DNA of 64,000 bases. Origin: Kitasatospora sp052076145 (GTDB taxonomy: Bacteria; Actinomycetota; Actinomycetes; Streptomycetales; Streptomycetaceae). The position numbers and the translations under genes were made by a program. The notes under the pieces are model-generated. The model was not told the origin of the DNA, made no database searches, and saw only the letters and a list, made by a program, of their open reading frames with translations. Location of the stretch: positions 6,386,001-6,450,000 of the forward strand of contig NZ_CP197246.1 of assembly GCF_052076145.1 (NCBI RefSeq), written 5' to 3'. Positions 23,934 to 32,319 of this stretch are shown piece after piece (the stretch's first letter is position 1; every line of letters starts with the position of its first letter).

Positions 23934-25676
23934 ATGACCAGGCGTACCCACGCCGCCCTCGCGGCGGCGATCGCGGCAGCACTGACCCTCGGCCTCGGGG
24001 CGTGCTCCAGCACCGGCGGCAGCACGAGTGACGACACGAACGGTGGCAAGGGCGTCACCACCGAGGGCAACGGCATCATCGGCGGTACGCCGGTCAAGGG
24101 CGGCACCCTCACCATCCTCTCCAACCAGGACTTCGACCAGCTCGACCCGACCCGTAACTGGACCATGCCCGTCATGGACGTCGGCGTCCGGATGCTCTAC
24201 CGCACCCTGACGACCTTCAAGGCGGCCCCGGGCGCCGAGGGCCTGAAGATCGAGCCGGACCTCGCCACCGACCTCGGCACCCCGAGCGACGGCGCCAAGA
24301 CCTGGACCTTCCACCTGAAGGACGGTCTGAAGTACGAGGACGGCACGCCGATCGTCGCCGACGACATCAAGTACAACGTCGAGCGCTCCTTCTCGCCCGA
24401 GCTGCCCGGCGGCCCGGACTACGCCCGTCGCTACCTCAACGCCCCCGAGAAGTACGCGGGCCCGCTGAAGGGCGAGCGCCTGGGCAAGGAGGCGATCGAG
24501 GTCCCGGACGACAAGACGATCGTCTTCCACCTGAAGCGCCCGGTGGCCGAGTTCGGCTACACCGTCACGCTGCCGACCTTCGCGCCGGTGCCGAAGGCGA
24601 AGGAGACGGGCGCCAACTACAGCAACCACCCGGTCTCCTCCGGCCCGTACAAGATCGACACCTACGACCGCGGCAAGCGCCTGGTGCTCGTCCGCAACAC
24701 CTTCTGGGACCAGGCCAGCGACCCGGTCCGCAAGGCGTACCCGGACAAGATCGTCGTCGACCAGACGCTCAAGGGCACCGGCATCGCCGACCGCCTGATC
24801 GCCGACCAGGGCGACGACAAGAACGCGATCTCCTACGTCGACCTGCTGCCCGCCAAGCTGAGCGACGTGCTGACGAACCCCGAGGTCAAGGCCCGGCTGA
24901 TCAGCGAGAACGCCGGCTGCACCAGCAAGCTCGACATGAACAACACCAAGGCGCCGTTCGACAACGCCAAGGTGCGCCTGGCGATGCAGTACGCGGTGGA
25001 CAAGGAGGCCGTGCAGTCCTCGCTCGGCGGCCCGGCGCTGAACGACATCGCCACCACCTACCTGCCGCCGGTGCTCACCAACGGCGCTCCGGTCGACCAC
25101 TTCCTGATCAAGCCGGCCGGTGACCCGGACAAGGCCAAGACGCTGCTCGCCGAGGCGGGCTTCCCGAACGGCTTCTCCACCGAGCTGGCCACCTCCACCG
25201 GTGGCAAGCAGGAGGCCGAGGCCATCCAGGCGGCGCTGAAGAAGGTCGGCGTCACCGTCCAGATCAACACCGTCGACCCGACGGCGCTGTCCGGCGTGGT
25301 CGGCGACAAGGGCAAGCAGCCCGGCCTGTCCGTCGGCGGCTGGTGCCCCGACTACCCGTCGGCCGGGACCTTCCTGCCGATGATCTTCGACGGCCGCTCG
25401 ATCGTCGACAAGAACAACTACGGCAACCTCGACCGGTACAACGACCCGGCCGTCAACGCCGAGCTGGACCGGATCGCCGGGATCACCGACCTGGCGGCCG
25501 CCAACACCGCCTGGCTCGCGCTGGACGCCAAGATCATGGACGCGTCGCCCGCCGTGCCGCTGCTCTGGCAGAAGAAGCCGCTGCTGGTCGGCTCCAACAT
25601 CGCCGGTGCCTACGCCCACCCCGTGTGGGCCGGTCAGATCGACTACGCCGTCATCGGCCTGAAGTCGGTCAAGTAG
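23934..25676 (+). CDS. Peptide ABC transporter substrate-binding lipoprotein (family 5)
   Basis: A 580-residue lipoprotein (lipobox LGAC, Cys24) that captures peptides outside the membrane for the permease and ATPases encoded next. The family SBP_bac_5 core runs from about residue 85: LEPDLATDLGTPSDG-like (IEPDLATDL), TWTFHLKDGLKYEDGTPIVADDIKYNVER (in parts TWTFHLKDGLKYEDG and DDIKYNVERSF), NHPVSSGPYKID and VRLAMQYAVDKEAV. ATG 23934 has GGAG 6 bp upstream; TTG 23928 is less likely. It is the first gene of a five-gene operon with overlapping junctions. Peptide type (di- versus oligopeptide) cannot be read from the sequence. Confidence 0.93.
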   Translation: MTRRTHAALAAAIAAALTLGLGACSSTGGSTSDDTNGGKGVTTEGNGIIGGTPVKGGTLTILSNQDFDQLDPTRNWTMPVMDVGVRMLYRTLTTFKAAPGAEGLKIEPDLATDLGTPSDGAKTWTFHLKDGLKYEDGTPIVADDIKYNVERSFSPELPGGPDYARRYLNAPEKYAGPLKGERLGKEAIEVPDDKTIVFHLKRPVAEFGYTVTLPTFAPVPKAKETGANYSNHPVSSGPYKIDTYDRGKRLVLVRNTFWDQASDPVRKAYPDKIVVDQTLKGTGIADRLIADQGDDKNAISYVDLLPAKLSDVLTNPEVKARLISENAGCTSKLDMNNTKAPFDNAKVRLAMQYAVDKEAVQSSLGGPALNDIATTYLPPVLTNGAPVDHFLIKPAGDPDKAKTLLAEAGFPNGFSTELATSTGGKQEAEAIQAALKKVGVTVQINTVDPTALSGVVGDKGKQPGLSVGGWCPDYPSAGTFLPMIFDGRSIVDKNNYGNLDRYNDPAVNAELDRIAGITDLAAANTAWLALDAKIMDASPAVPLLWQKKPLLVGSNIAGAYAHPVWAGQIDYAVIGLKSVK

Positions 25677-25722
25677 CCGTCCGGCTGCCTGAACCACCGT
25701 CGAGTGTGAAGGAACCGACGCC

Positions 25723-26718
25723 ATGACCGCCCCGCTCCTCCCGGCCGAGCCCGGGGGAGCGGGGGCGGCGGCCAGCACCGTCGCCCCCGCCCACGCCGAG
25801 CCGGACCCCGCGCTCCAGCCGCCCGCCTCCCCCTGGCGGCTCGCCTGGCACCGCCTCCGCCGCCAGAAGGCGGCCCTGGTGGGCCTCGGCATCATCATCT
25901 TCTTCGTCCTGGCCGCCGCCCTCGCGCCGGTCCTCACCGCGATCAGCGGCAAGGGCCCGGCCGACATCGACAAGAAGGCCATCGACCCGTACCTGGGCGG
26001 CCTGCCCAGGGGCACCCTCGGCGGGATGAGTCCGCAGCACTGGCTCGGCGTCGAGCCGATGCTCGGCCGCGACATCTTCGCCCGGCTGCTCTACGGCGCC
26101 CAGATCAGCCTGCTGGTGGCCTTCAGCGCCGCCATCATGATCACCCTGATCGGCGTGCTGCTCGGCATCACCGCCGGGTACTTCGGGGGCCGGATCGACG
26201 CCGTGATCAGCCGCTTCATGGACGTCATGATGTCCTTCCCGAGCCTGATCTTCATCATCGCGCTGCTCTCCGTCGCCCAGAACGTCAACCGCATCCTGCT
26301 GCTGATCGTCGTCATGGGGGTCTTCAGCTGGCCCTACATCGCCCGCGTGATCAGGGGTCAGACGATGTCGCTCAAGCACCGCGAGTACGTCGAGGCGGCC
26401 CGCGCCTGCGGCACCTCCAGCAGCCGGATCCTCTTCACCGAGATCCTGCCCAACCTCACCGGCACGATCATCGTGTACGTCACGCTGGCGATCCCCGGCC
26501 TGATCGGGACCGAGGCCGCGCTGACCTTCCTCGGCGTCGGAGTCCGGCCGCCGACGCCCTCCTGGGGCCAGATGATCTCCGACTCGGTGCTCTACTACAA
26601 GGTCGACCCGATGTTCTTCATCCTCCCCAGCGCCTGCCTCTTCCTGGTCGTGCTGGCCTTCACCCTGCTCGGGGACGCCCTGCGCGACGCCCTGGACCCG
26701 AAGGGCGGCGCAGCGTGA
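25723..26718 (+). CDS. Peptide ABC transporter permease, DppC/OppC type
   Basis: A 331-residue inner-membrane permease with six TM helices. A cytosolic N-terminus rich in Pro/Ala leads to an OppC N-terminal motif (WRLAWHRLRRQKAALVG) and TM1. A periplasmic loop contains the HWLGVEPMLGRDIFARLLYGAQ element (as HWLGVEP and GRDIFARLLYG). The EAA loop REYVEAARACGTSSSRILFTEILPN that contacts the ATPases is visible in part as EYVEAARACG. AAGGA precedes ATG 25723. Unlike the common B-C order, the C-type permease here comes before the B-type. Its stop overlaps the next GTG (GTGA). Confidence 0.93.
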   Translation: MTAPLLPAEPGGAGAAASTVAPAHAEPDPALQPPASPWRLAWHRLRRQKAALVGLGIIIFFVLAAALAPVLTAISGKGPADIDKKAIDPYLGGLPRGTLGGMSPQHWLGVEPMLGRDIFARLLYGAQISLLVAFSAAIMITLIGVLLGITAGYFGGRIDAVISRFMDVMMSFPSLIFIIALLSVAQNVNRILLLIVVMGVFSWPYIARVIRGQTMSLKHREYVEAARACGTSSSRILFTEILPNLTGTIIVYVTLAIPGLIGTEAALTFLGVGVRPPTPSWGQMISDSVLYYKVDPMFFILPSACLFLVVLAFTLLGDALRDALDPKGGAA

Positions 26719-27704
26719 TCGGCTTCCTCGTCCGGCGGATGCTCGGCATCGCCATCACCCTGCTGGTGATCTGCGCGCTCACCTTCAGCATCTTCTACCT
26801 GCTGCCCAACGACCCGGCCGCGCAGTTCTGCGGCAAGGACTGCTCGAGCGAGCACATCGAGCTCGTCCGGCAGCAGATGGGCCTCGGCGACCCGATGGTC
26901 GTCCAGTTCGCCCGCTACGTCACCGGCATCTTCGCCGGGCAGACCATGGGCAGCGGCCAGTACGCCGTGCACTGCGGCTTCCCCTGCTTCGGGTACTCCT
27001 TCCAGAGCGCCCAGCCGGTCTGGTCGCTGATGATGGACCGGCTGCCCGCCAGCGCCTCGCTCGCCGTCGGCGCGGCCGTGCTCTGGCTGGCCCTCGGCCT
27101 CTCGGCCGGCGTGGTCTCCGCACTGCGCCGCAACACCTGGATCGACCGGACGGTGATGATCGGCACCATCGGCGTCGCCGCCCTGCCGGTCTACTTCACC
27201 GCGATGATCCTGCTGTACGTGGTGGTCTCGGTGCTCGGCCTGATGCCCTACCCCCGGTACATCGCCTTCTCCGAGGACCCGGTCGGCTGGGTGCGCAACC
27301 TGATCCTGCCCTGGATCACCCTGGCGCTGACCTTCGCCGCCATCTACGCCCGGATGACCCGCAACTCCGTCATCGAGACGATGGAGGAGCCGTACGTCCG
27401 CACCGCCCGCGCCAAGGGCATGCGCGAGCGCCGGGTGGTCGGCAAGCACGGGCTGCGCCCGGCGCTCACCCCCGTCGCAACCATGCTCGGCATGGACCTC
27501 GGCGGGCTGCTGGCCGGAGCGCTGATCACCGAGTCGCTGTTCAGCCTCCCCGGGGTCGGCAAGCTCTTCGCCGACTCGCTGGCCAAAGCCGACCAGCCGG
27601 TGATTATGGGCATCACGGTGCTCGCCTCCTTCTTCATCGTCAGCTCCAACCTGGTCGTGGACCTCGTCTACGCCTGGATCGACCCGAGGGCGAGGCTGTC
27701 ATGA
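26715..27704 (+). CDS. Peptide ABC transporter permease, DppB/OppB type
   Basis: A 329-residue permease with six TM helices, starting VIGFLVRRMLGIAITLLVI and carrying the EAA motif PYVRTARAKGMRERRV. The first periplasmic loop holds four cysteines in two close pairs (FCGKDCSS near residue 37; HCGFPCFGYS near 93). In this exported loop they could form disulfides; I have seen similar pairs in other actinobacterial OppB-type proteins. GTG start overlapping the previous stop by 4 bp, and its own stop overlaps the next ATG. Forms the channel with the DppC-type partner. Confidence 0.93.
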   Translation: MIGFLVRRMLGIAITLLVICALTFSIFYLLPNDPAAQFCGKDCSSEHIELVRQQMGLGDPMVVQFARYVTGIFAGQTMGSGQYAVHCGFPCFGYSFQSAQPVWSLMMDRLPASASLAVGAAVLWLALGLSAGVVSALRRNTWIDRTVMIGTIGVAALPVYFTAMILLYVVVSVLGLMPYPRYIAFSEDPVGWVRNLILPWITLALTFAAIYARMTRNSVIETMEEPYVRTARAKGMRERRVVGKHGLRPALTPVATMLGMDLGGLLAGALITESLFSLPGVGKLFADSLAKADQPVIMGITVLASFFIVSSNLVVDLVYAWIDPRARLS

Positions 27705-28678
27705 GCCTTCTGGAAGTCACCGGCCTCGAGGTCGAGTTCAAGACCGCCGAGGGCGTCGTCAAGGCCGTCAAGGGCATCGACTTCACCGTCGAGCGCGGGC
27801 AGACGCTCGGGATCGTCGGCGAGTCCGGCTCCGGAAAGTCCGTCACCTCACTGGCCGTCATGGGCCTGCACCGCTCCGCCAAGGTCACCGGTTCGGTCCG
27901 CTTCGACGGCACCGAGCTGATCGGCGCCCCCGCCGAGACCGTGCGCAAGCTGCGCGGGCGGCGGATCGCGATGGTCTTCCAGGACGCGCTGACCTCGCTG
28001 CACCCGTACTTCACCATCGGCGACCAGATCGCCGAGGCGTACCGGGAGCACCACGGCGGGAGCCGCAAGGCCGCGCTCGCCCGCGCCGTCGAGGTGCTCG
28101 GCGACGTCGGCATCCCCGAGCCGGCCCGCCGGGTGCACGAGCACCCGCACCAGTTCTCCGGCGGCATGCGCCAGCGGGCGATGATCGCCCTGGCGCTCTC
28201 CTGCGAGCCGGATCTGATCATCGCCGACGAGCCGACCACGGCCCTGGACGTCACCGTCCAAGCCCAGGTGCTGGAGCTGCTGAAGAAGCTCCAGCAGGAC
28301 CGCGGGCTCGGCATCATCATGATCACCCACGACCTCGGGGTGATCGCCCGGGTCGCCGACGAGGTGCTGGTGATGTACGGCGGCTCGGCCGCCGAACAGG
28401 CCCCCGCCGACACCCTCTTCAGCACCCCCCGGCACCCCTACACCCGGGGCCTGCTCGACTCGCTGCCCCGGCTCGACGCCGAGGACGGCGAGGCGCTGCG
28501 CTCCATCCCCGGCAGCCCCCCCTCCCTGCTCAACCCGCCGCCCGGCTGCGCCTTCCACCCGCGCTGCCCGGTCTACGCGGCCGACCCGAATCCGCTCTGC
28601 ACCGGGGAGCGCCCGCTCCTGAAGCTGGTCGCCGACGGACACAAGAACGCCTGCCAGCTCGATGGGGTGACCGCATGA
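27701..28678 (+). CDS. Peptide ABC transporter ATP-binding protein, DppD type
   Basis: A 325-residue ATPase of the peptide importer. Walker A GESGSGKSVT (about 44-53), Q-loop VFQDALTSLHP, signature FSGGMRQRAMIALAL, Walker B LIIADEPTTALD and switch His in IMITHDLGVIA are all intact. The C-terminal oligopeptide-type extension after about 255 has cysteines in GCAFHPRCPVYAADPNPLC, consistent with the Fe-S-like cluster motif of DppD/OppD proteins. Overlaps both neighbours by 4 bp (ATGA), giving strict co-translation. Confidence 0.95.
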   Translation: MSLLEVTGLEVEFKTAEGVVKAVKGIDFTVERGQTLGIVGESGSGKSVTSLAVMGLHRSAKVTGSVRFDGTELIGAPAETVRKLRGRRIAMVFQDALTSLHPYFTIGDQIAEAYREHHGGSRKAALARAVEVLGDVGIPEPARRVHEHPHQFSGGMRQRAMIALALSCEPDLIIADEPTTALDVTVQAQVLELLKKLQQDRGLGIIMITHDLGVIARVADEVLVMYGGSAAEQAPADTLFSTPRHPYTRGLLDSLPRLDAEDGEALRSIPGSPPSLLNPPPGCAFHPRCPVYAADPNPLCTGERPLLKLVADGHKNACQLDGVTA

Positions 28679-29673
28679 CAGCCGTGACGACAGCGCTGCC
28701 GACAGCCCTGCTGACCGTCAAGGACCTCGGGATGACCTTCCCGGGCCCGCGCGGCACGCTCCGCCGCCACCCCGGCATCAAGGCCGTGGACGGCGTCAGC
28801 TTCGAGGTCCGGCCGGGGGAGACCCTCGGCCTGGTCGGCGAATCCGGTTGCGGGAAGTCCACCACCGGCCGGATGCTGGTGCGCCTGCTCGACCCGACGG
28901 CCGGTCAGGTCGACTTCCAGGGCAAGGACATCACCCGCACCGGTCAGCGCGAGCTGCGCCCGCTGCGCAGCAAGCTCCAGATGATCTTTCAGGACCCGTT
29001 CGCCTCGCTCAACCCGAGGCAGACCGTCCAGCAGATCATCGCCGCCCCGCTGCGCGCCCAGGGCACCGCCCCCGAGGCGATCCGCCGCGAGGTCCGCGAC
29101 CTGGTCGGCCTGGTCGGCCTCGCCCCCGAGCACCTGGACCGCTACCCGCACCAGTTCTCCGGCGGCCAGGCCCAGCGCATTGGCATCGCCCGCGCGCTCG
29201 CCACCCGACCCGAGCTGGTCGTCGCCGACGAGCCGGTCTCCGCCCTCGACGTCTCCATCCAGGCCCAGATCGTCGGCCTGATGGAGCGGCTGCAACGCGA
29301 ACTCGGCGTCGCGTACGTCTTCATCGCCCACGACCTGGCCGTGGTGAAGCACATCAGCCACCGCGTCGCCGTGATGTACCTCGGCCGGATCGTCGAGATC
29401 GGCGACAAGCACGAGGTGTACGGGAAGCCTGCGCATCCCTACACCAAGGCCCTGCTCTCGGCCGTGCCGCTGCCCGACCCGGCGGCCGAACGCGTCCGTG
29501 AGCGGATCGTCCTGCTCGGCGACCCGCCGAGCCCGGCCAACCCGCCGAGCGGCTGCACCTTCCACCCCAGGTGTGCCAAGGCCCAGGACATCTGCCGCAC
29601 CGAAGCCCCGCTGCTGCAGATCACCAGCGTGGGAGGGAGCAGGCAGGCCGCCTGCCACTTCCCCGAGGCGTGA
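28675..29673 (+). CDS. Peptide ABC transporter ATP-binding protein, DppF type
   Basis: A 332-residue second ATPase of the importer. Walker A GESGCGKSTT (about 59-68), Q-loop IFQDPFASLNPRQTV, signature FSGGQAQRIGIARAL, Walker B LVVADEPVSALD, switch His FIAHDLAVV, and the C-terminal oligopeptide extension with GCTFHPRCAKAQDIC. It completes the operon; a hairpin follows 23 bp after the stop, and then the secreted collagenase gene on the same strand. Confidence 0.95.
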   Translation: MTAVTTALPTALLTVKDLGMTFPGPRGTLRRHPGIKAVDGVSFEVRPGETLGLVGESGCGKSTTGRMLVRLLDPTAGQVDFQGKDITRTGQRELRPLRSKLQMIFQDPFASLNPRQTVQQIIAAPLRAQGTAPEAIRREVRDLVGLVGLAPEHLDRYPHQFSGGQAQRIGIARALATRPELVVADEPVSALDVSIQAQIVGLMERLQRELGVAYVFIAHDLAVVKHISHRVAVMYLGRIVEIGDKHEVYGKPAHPYTKALLSAVPLPDPAAERVRERIVLLGDPPSPANPPSGCTFHPRCAKAQDICRTEAPLLQITSVGGSRQAACHFPEA

Positions 29674-29695
29674 CCGCTCAGCGGCCGCGCCCGCC

Positions 29696-29736
29696 GCCGT
29701 ACCGCCGCCGCCTCCCCAAACCGGCGGCGGTGCGGC
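29696..29736 (+). terminator. Hairpin after the peptide ABC operon
   Basis: GCCGTACCGCCGCC (29696-29709) pairs with GGCGGCGGTGCGGC (29723-29736) with one U-G pair and a 13-base loop. It lies between the last ABC gene and the collagenase gene, suggesting the latter has its own promoter or receives read-through only. Confidence 0.6.
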
Positions 29737-29800
29737 GTCCAGGGTGTGCCCGAAAGACGAACCACTCCCCCCACACACCCCCACGTACCGGAGCACACAC

Positions 29801-32173
29801 GTGTCACGTCCCCGCACTGCGCGCAGGGTCATCATCGCCACCGCTCTGGCAGCCTCCCTCACGCTGCCCGCCCTCCAGACCGCCCAGGCCTTCGCCGCAC
29901 CCGTGACGGCTACGGCCGCCGCCCCAGCTGCTGCCACCGCTCCCCAGCCGGACCGCACCGCCTACGACGAGGTCGACCACCTCGGCGCCGCCACCGCGAA
30001 GCCCGGCAGTGCCGCGCCCGCCCCCGGCGGCGGCTCGCTCGGCGACACGCACATCCCCGGCCTGCTGCCCGGCCGCGTCGGCGCCCCGGCCCCGACCGCC
30101 GGCGCGCTCGCGGCTCCGGCCACCGCCACCGGCACCACGGCCGCCGGAGTGCCCTGCACCCTCGACGGGATGACCGGCCTCGGCCCGGCCCAGCTCGCCG
30201 ACTTCCTGACCGACCCGGCCGTCAGCGCCGACGGCTGCCTGAAGACCTTCCTCTGGACCTGGGACGCCCGGTACGCCACCACCATGGACGACGCCCACGT
30301 CCAGGCCGTCGCCGACCGGATCACCCAGCTCGCCGCCACCGACGACGGCACCGGCGCGAGCCACCTCTACGAGCTGTGGACCTTCCTGCACACCACCGTC
30401 TACTACGACTTCAACCACAGCGAGATCGACGTCACGGACGCCGCCACCGCTGCCGCCCTCCAGCGGGCGATCAACGCCTACCAGGGCAGCGCGCACGCCT
30501 TCGACAGCACCGACACCGCCGCCGCCACCCTGCGCGAGATGGCGATCGTCGCGGGCAGCACCGGGCTGGGCAGCCACAACCTCGGGCTGGTCAAGAAGAT
30601 CCTGGCGAAGTTCACTCCCGGCACGACCGTCTCCGGCAGCTGGGCCTGGGGCACCGCCGGGCTGGCCGCCCTCAACATCAACTTCCTCGGCATCCGCAAC
30701 GGCGACCAGGCGTTCATGAACGCCGTCGCGGCCGACGCCGACTACCGCGCCGCCTTCCGCGCCTTCGCCTCCTACGGTCACCTCAAGGGCACCGCCAACG
30801 CCTGGCTGGCCCGCGACGCGATGGGCGAGTACGGCCGCTTCGGCCAGATCCCCGCCCTCCAGGGCGGCGTGGTCGCCGAGCTCGGCACCCTGCTCGACAC
30901 CACCAAGGCCACCTTCGGCGCCTTCTCCGACCCGTGGGTCAAGCTCGTCGGCTGGGCCAACACCTACGGCGTCTGCGACCGGTACGGCGTCTGCGCCGAC
31001 AAGATCGAGGCGCAGCTCTTCCCGAACACCTACAAGTACGACAACGGCGCCGTCGAGGTGCACACCGCCCTCGACCGGGCCACCGTCGACCAGATGTACT
31101 ACGCCAGCAAGGAGGTCAAGACCCAGTACTTCCGGGTCCTCGGCACCGACGTCCCGCTCGCGGGCGACGTCAACTCCACGCTGCACATCCACCTCTACGC
31201 CTCGCGCTCCGACTACGAGGTCTACCACCCGCTGCTCACCGGCATGGACACCAACAACGGTGGCATCTACATCGAGCGCGGCTCCACTTTCTACACCTAC
31301 CAGCGCCGGGTGCCGCAGGACTCCACCCTCACGCTGGAGGAGCTGTTCCGGCACGAGTACACCCACTACCTCAACGGCCGCTGGGCGGTGCCGGGTTACT
31401 TCGGCGACCCGCGCTGGTACGCGGACGACCTGACCACCGCGATGGACGAGGGCACCGCCGAGTTCTTCGACGGCGCGACCCGCGACCAGGGCATCCTGGT
31501 CCGCAAGTCGCTGATCGCCGGGCTCGCCCGGGACGAGGCGGCAGGCATCCCCCGGATGACGGTCAACGAGCTCATCCACGCCAGGTACACCGACACCCCG
31601 GCCTTCCACTTCTACAACTACGCCGGTACGTTCTTCGAGTTCCTCTGGCAGAGCCACCCCTCGCTGCTCCGCGAGATGTACGGCTACCAGCGGGCCGACG
31701 ACCCGGCCGGCTTCGACGCCTGGCGCACCCGGGTCGGTCGCGACGCCGGTCTCCAGGCCCAGTACAGCGCCTTCCTGGACGCACAGATCAAGGCCGTCGA
31801 CACCCTCTACGTGCCCAGCACCTCCTTCACCGCCAACGGGAGCCTGCAGTACGCGTACCCGTCCGAGGTGCAGGCCGCCTTCGCCAAGGCGACCTACAAC
31901 ACCCCGAACTGCGTGGACAACGGGGACTGGGACAACAAGCCGATGCGCTTCGTCTGCACCGGAAAGATCACCGCGAACCTCTCCAACTCCGGTAACCCGG
32001 ACCAGGTGTTCAAGGACATGTCGAGCACCGTCGACTACTTCGTCCTCCAGCGGACGAAGGGCGTCGCCAACAACCTCGACGACATGAACTGCTACTTCGG
32101 CCCGGTCGACGTCTGGACCAGCGGCGCGGCCGGGACTTCCACCTACACCTGCGAGGGCCCCCTCCGCCGGTGA
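29801..32173 (+). CDS. Secreted collagenase, peptidase family M9
   Basis: A 790-residue secreted zinc metalloprotease that cleaves collagen. A signal peptide (about 1-32, ending TAQAFA) precedes an Ala/Pro-rich pro-region and the M9 activator domain (about 105-400). The catalytic domain has the zinc motif HEYTH (His518, Glu519, His522) and the downstream Glu-containing MDEGTAEFF (550-556). It ends soon after the catalytic region and has no PKD, PPC or collagen-binding domains, so it is a short-form collagenase. GTG 29801 follows CCGGAG. Downstream of a peptide importer and near pepP, forming a plausible collagen-use set. Confidence 0.92.
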   Translation: MSRPRTARRVIIATALAASLTLPALQTAQAFAAPVTATAAAPAAATAPQPDRTAYDEVDHLGAATAKPGSAAPAPGGGSLGDTHIPGLLPGRVGAPAPTAGALAAPATATGTTAAGVPCTLDGMTGLGPAQLADFLTDPAVSADGCLKTFLWTWDARYATTMDDAHVQAVADRITQLAATDDGTGASHLYELWTFLHTTVYYDFNHSEIDVTDAATAAALQRAINAYQGSAHAFDSTDTAAATLREMAIVAGSTGLGSHNLGLVKKILAKFTPGTTVSGSWAWGTAGLAALNINFLGIRNGDQAFMNAVAADADYRAAFRAFASYGHLKGTANAWLARDAMGEYGRFGQIPALQGGVVAELGTLLDTTKATFGAFSDPWVKLVGWANTYGVCDRYGVCADKIEAQLFPNTYKYDNGAVEVHTALDRATVDQMYYASKEVKTQYFRVLGTDVPLAGDVNSTLHIHLYASRSDYEVYHPLLTGMDTNNGGIYIERGSTFYTYQRRVPQDSTLTLEELFRHEYTHYLNGRWAVPGYFGDPRWYADDLTTAMDEGTAEFFDGATRDQGILVRKSLIAGLARDEAAGIPRMTVNELIHARYTDTPAFHFYNYAGTFFEFLWQSHPSLLREMYGYQRADDPAGFDAWRTRVGRDAGLQAQYSAFLDAQIKAVDTLYVPSTSFTANGSLQYAYPSEVQAAFAKATYNTPNCVDNGDWDNKPMRFVCTGKITANLSNSGNPDQVFKDMSSTVDYFVLQRTKGVANNLDDMNCYFGPVDVWTSGAAGTSTYTCEGPLRR

Positions 32174-32179
32174 CAAGCC

Positions 32180-32230
32180 CCCGGTCGGGCGCGGCGGGGA
32201 ACCGTCAGTAGCGGGCCACGCCCGACCGGG
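32180..32230. terminator. 12-bp hairpin after the collagenase gene
   Basis: CCCGGTCGGGCG (32180-32191) is the exact reverse complement of CGCCCGACCGGG (32219-32230), with a 27-base loop, starting 6 bp after the collagenase stop. Probable terminator. Confidence 0.65.
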
Positions 32231-32239
32231 CTCCCAACC

Positions 32240-32288
32240 CCCGTACGGGGCAGCTGTCCTTACCGCTTCCGCAGCTGCCCCGTACGGG
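32240..32288. repeat. Perfect 17-bp inverted repeat in the leader of the GH36 gene
   Basis: CCCGTACGGGGCAGCTG (32240-32256) and CAGCTGCCCCGTACGGG (32272-32288) are exact reverse complements around a 15-base pyrimidine-rich loop. The element ends 31 bp before the alpha-galactosidase GTG. Each arm also contains the smaller palindrome CCCGTACGGG. A second terminator, a translational control hairpin or a repressor site are all possible. Confidence 0.75.
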
Positions 32289-32319
32289 TCCGTCTCCCGT
32301 ACCGAAAGGCCGCACTCCC

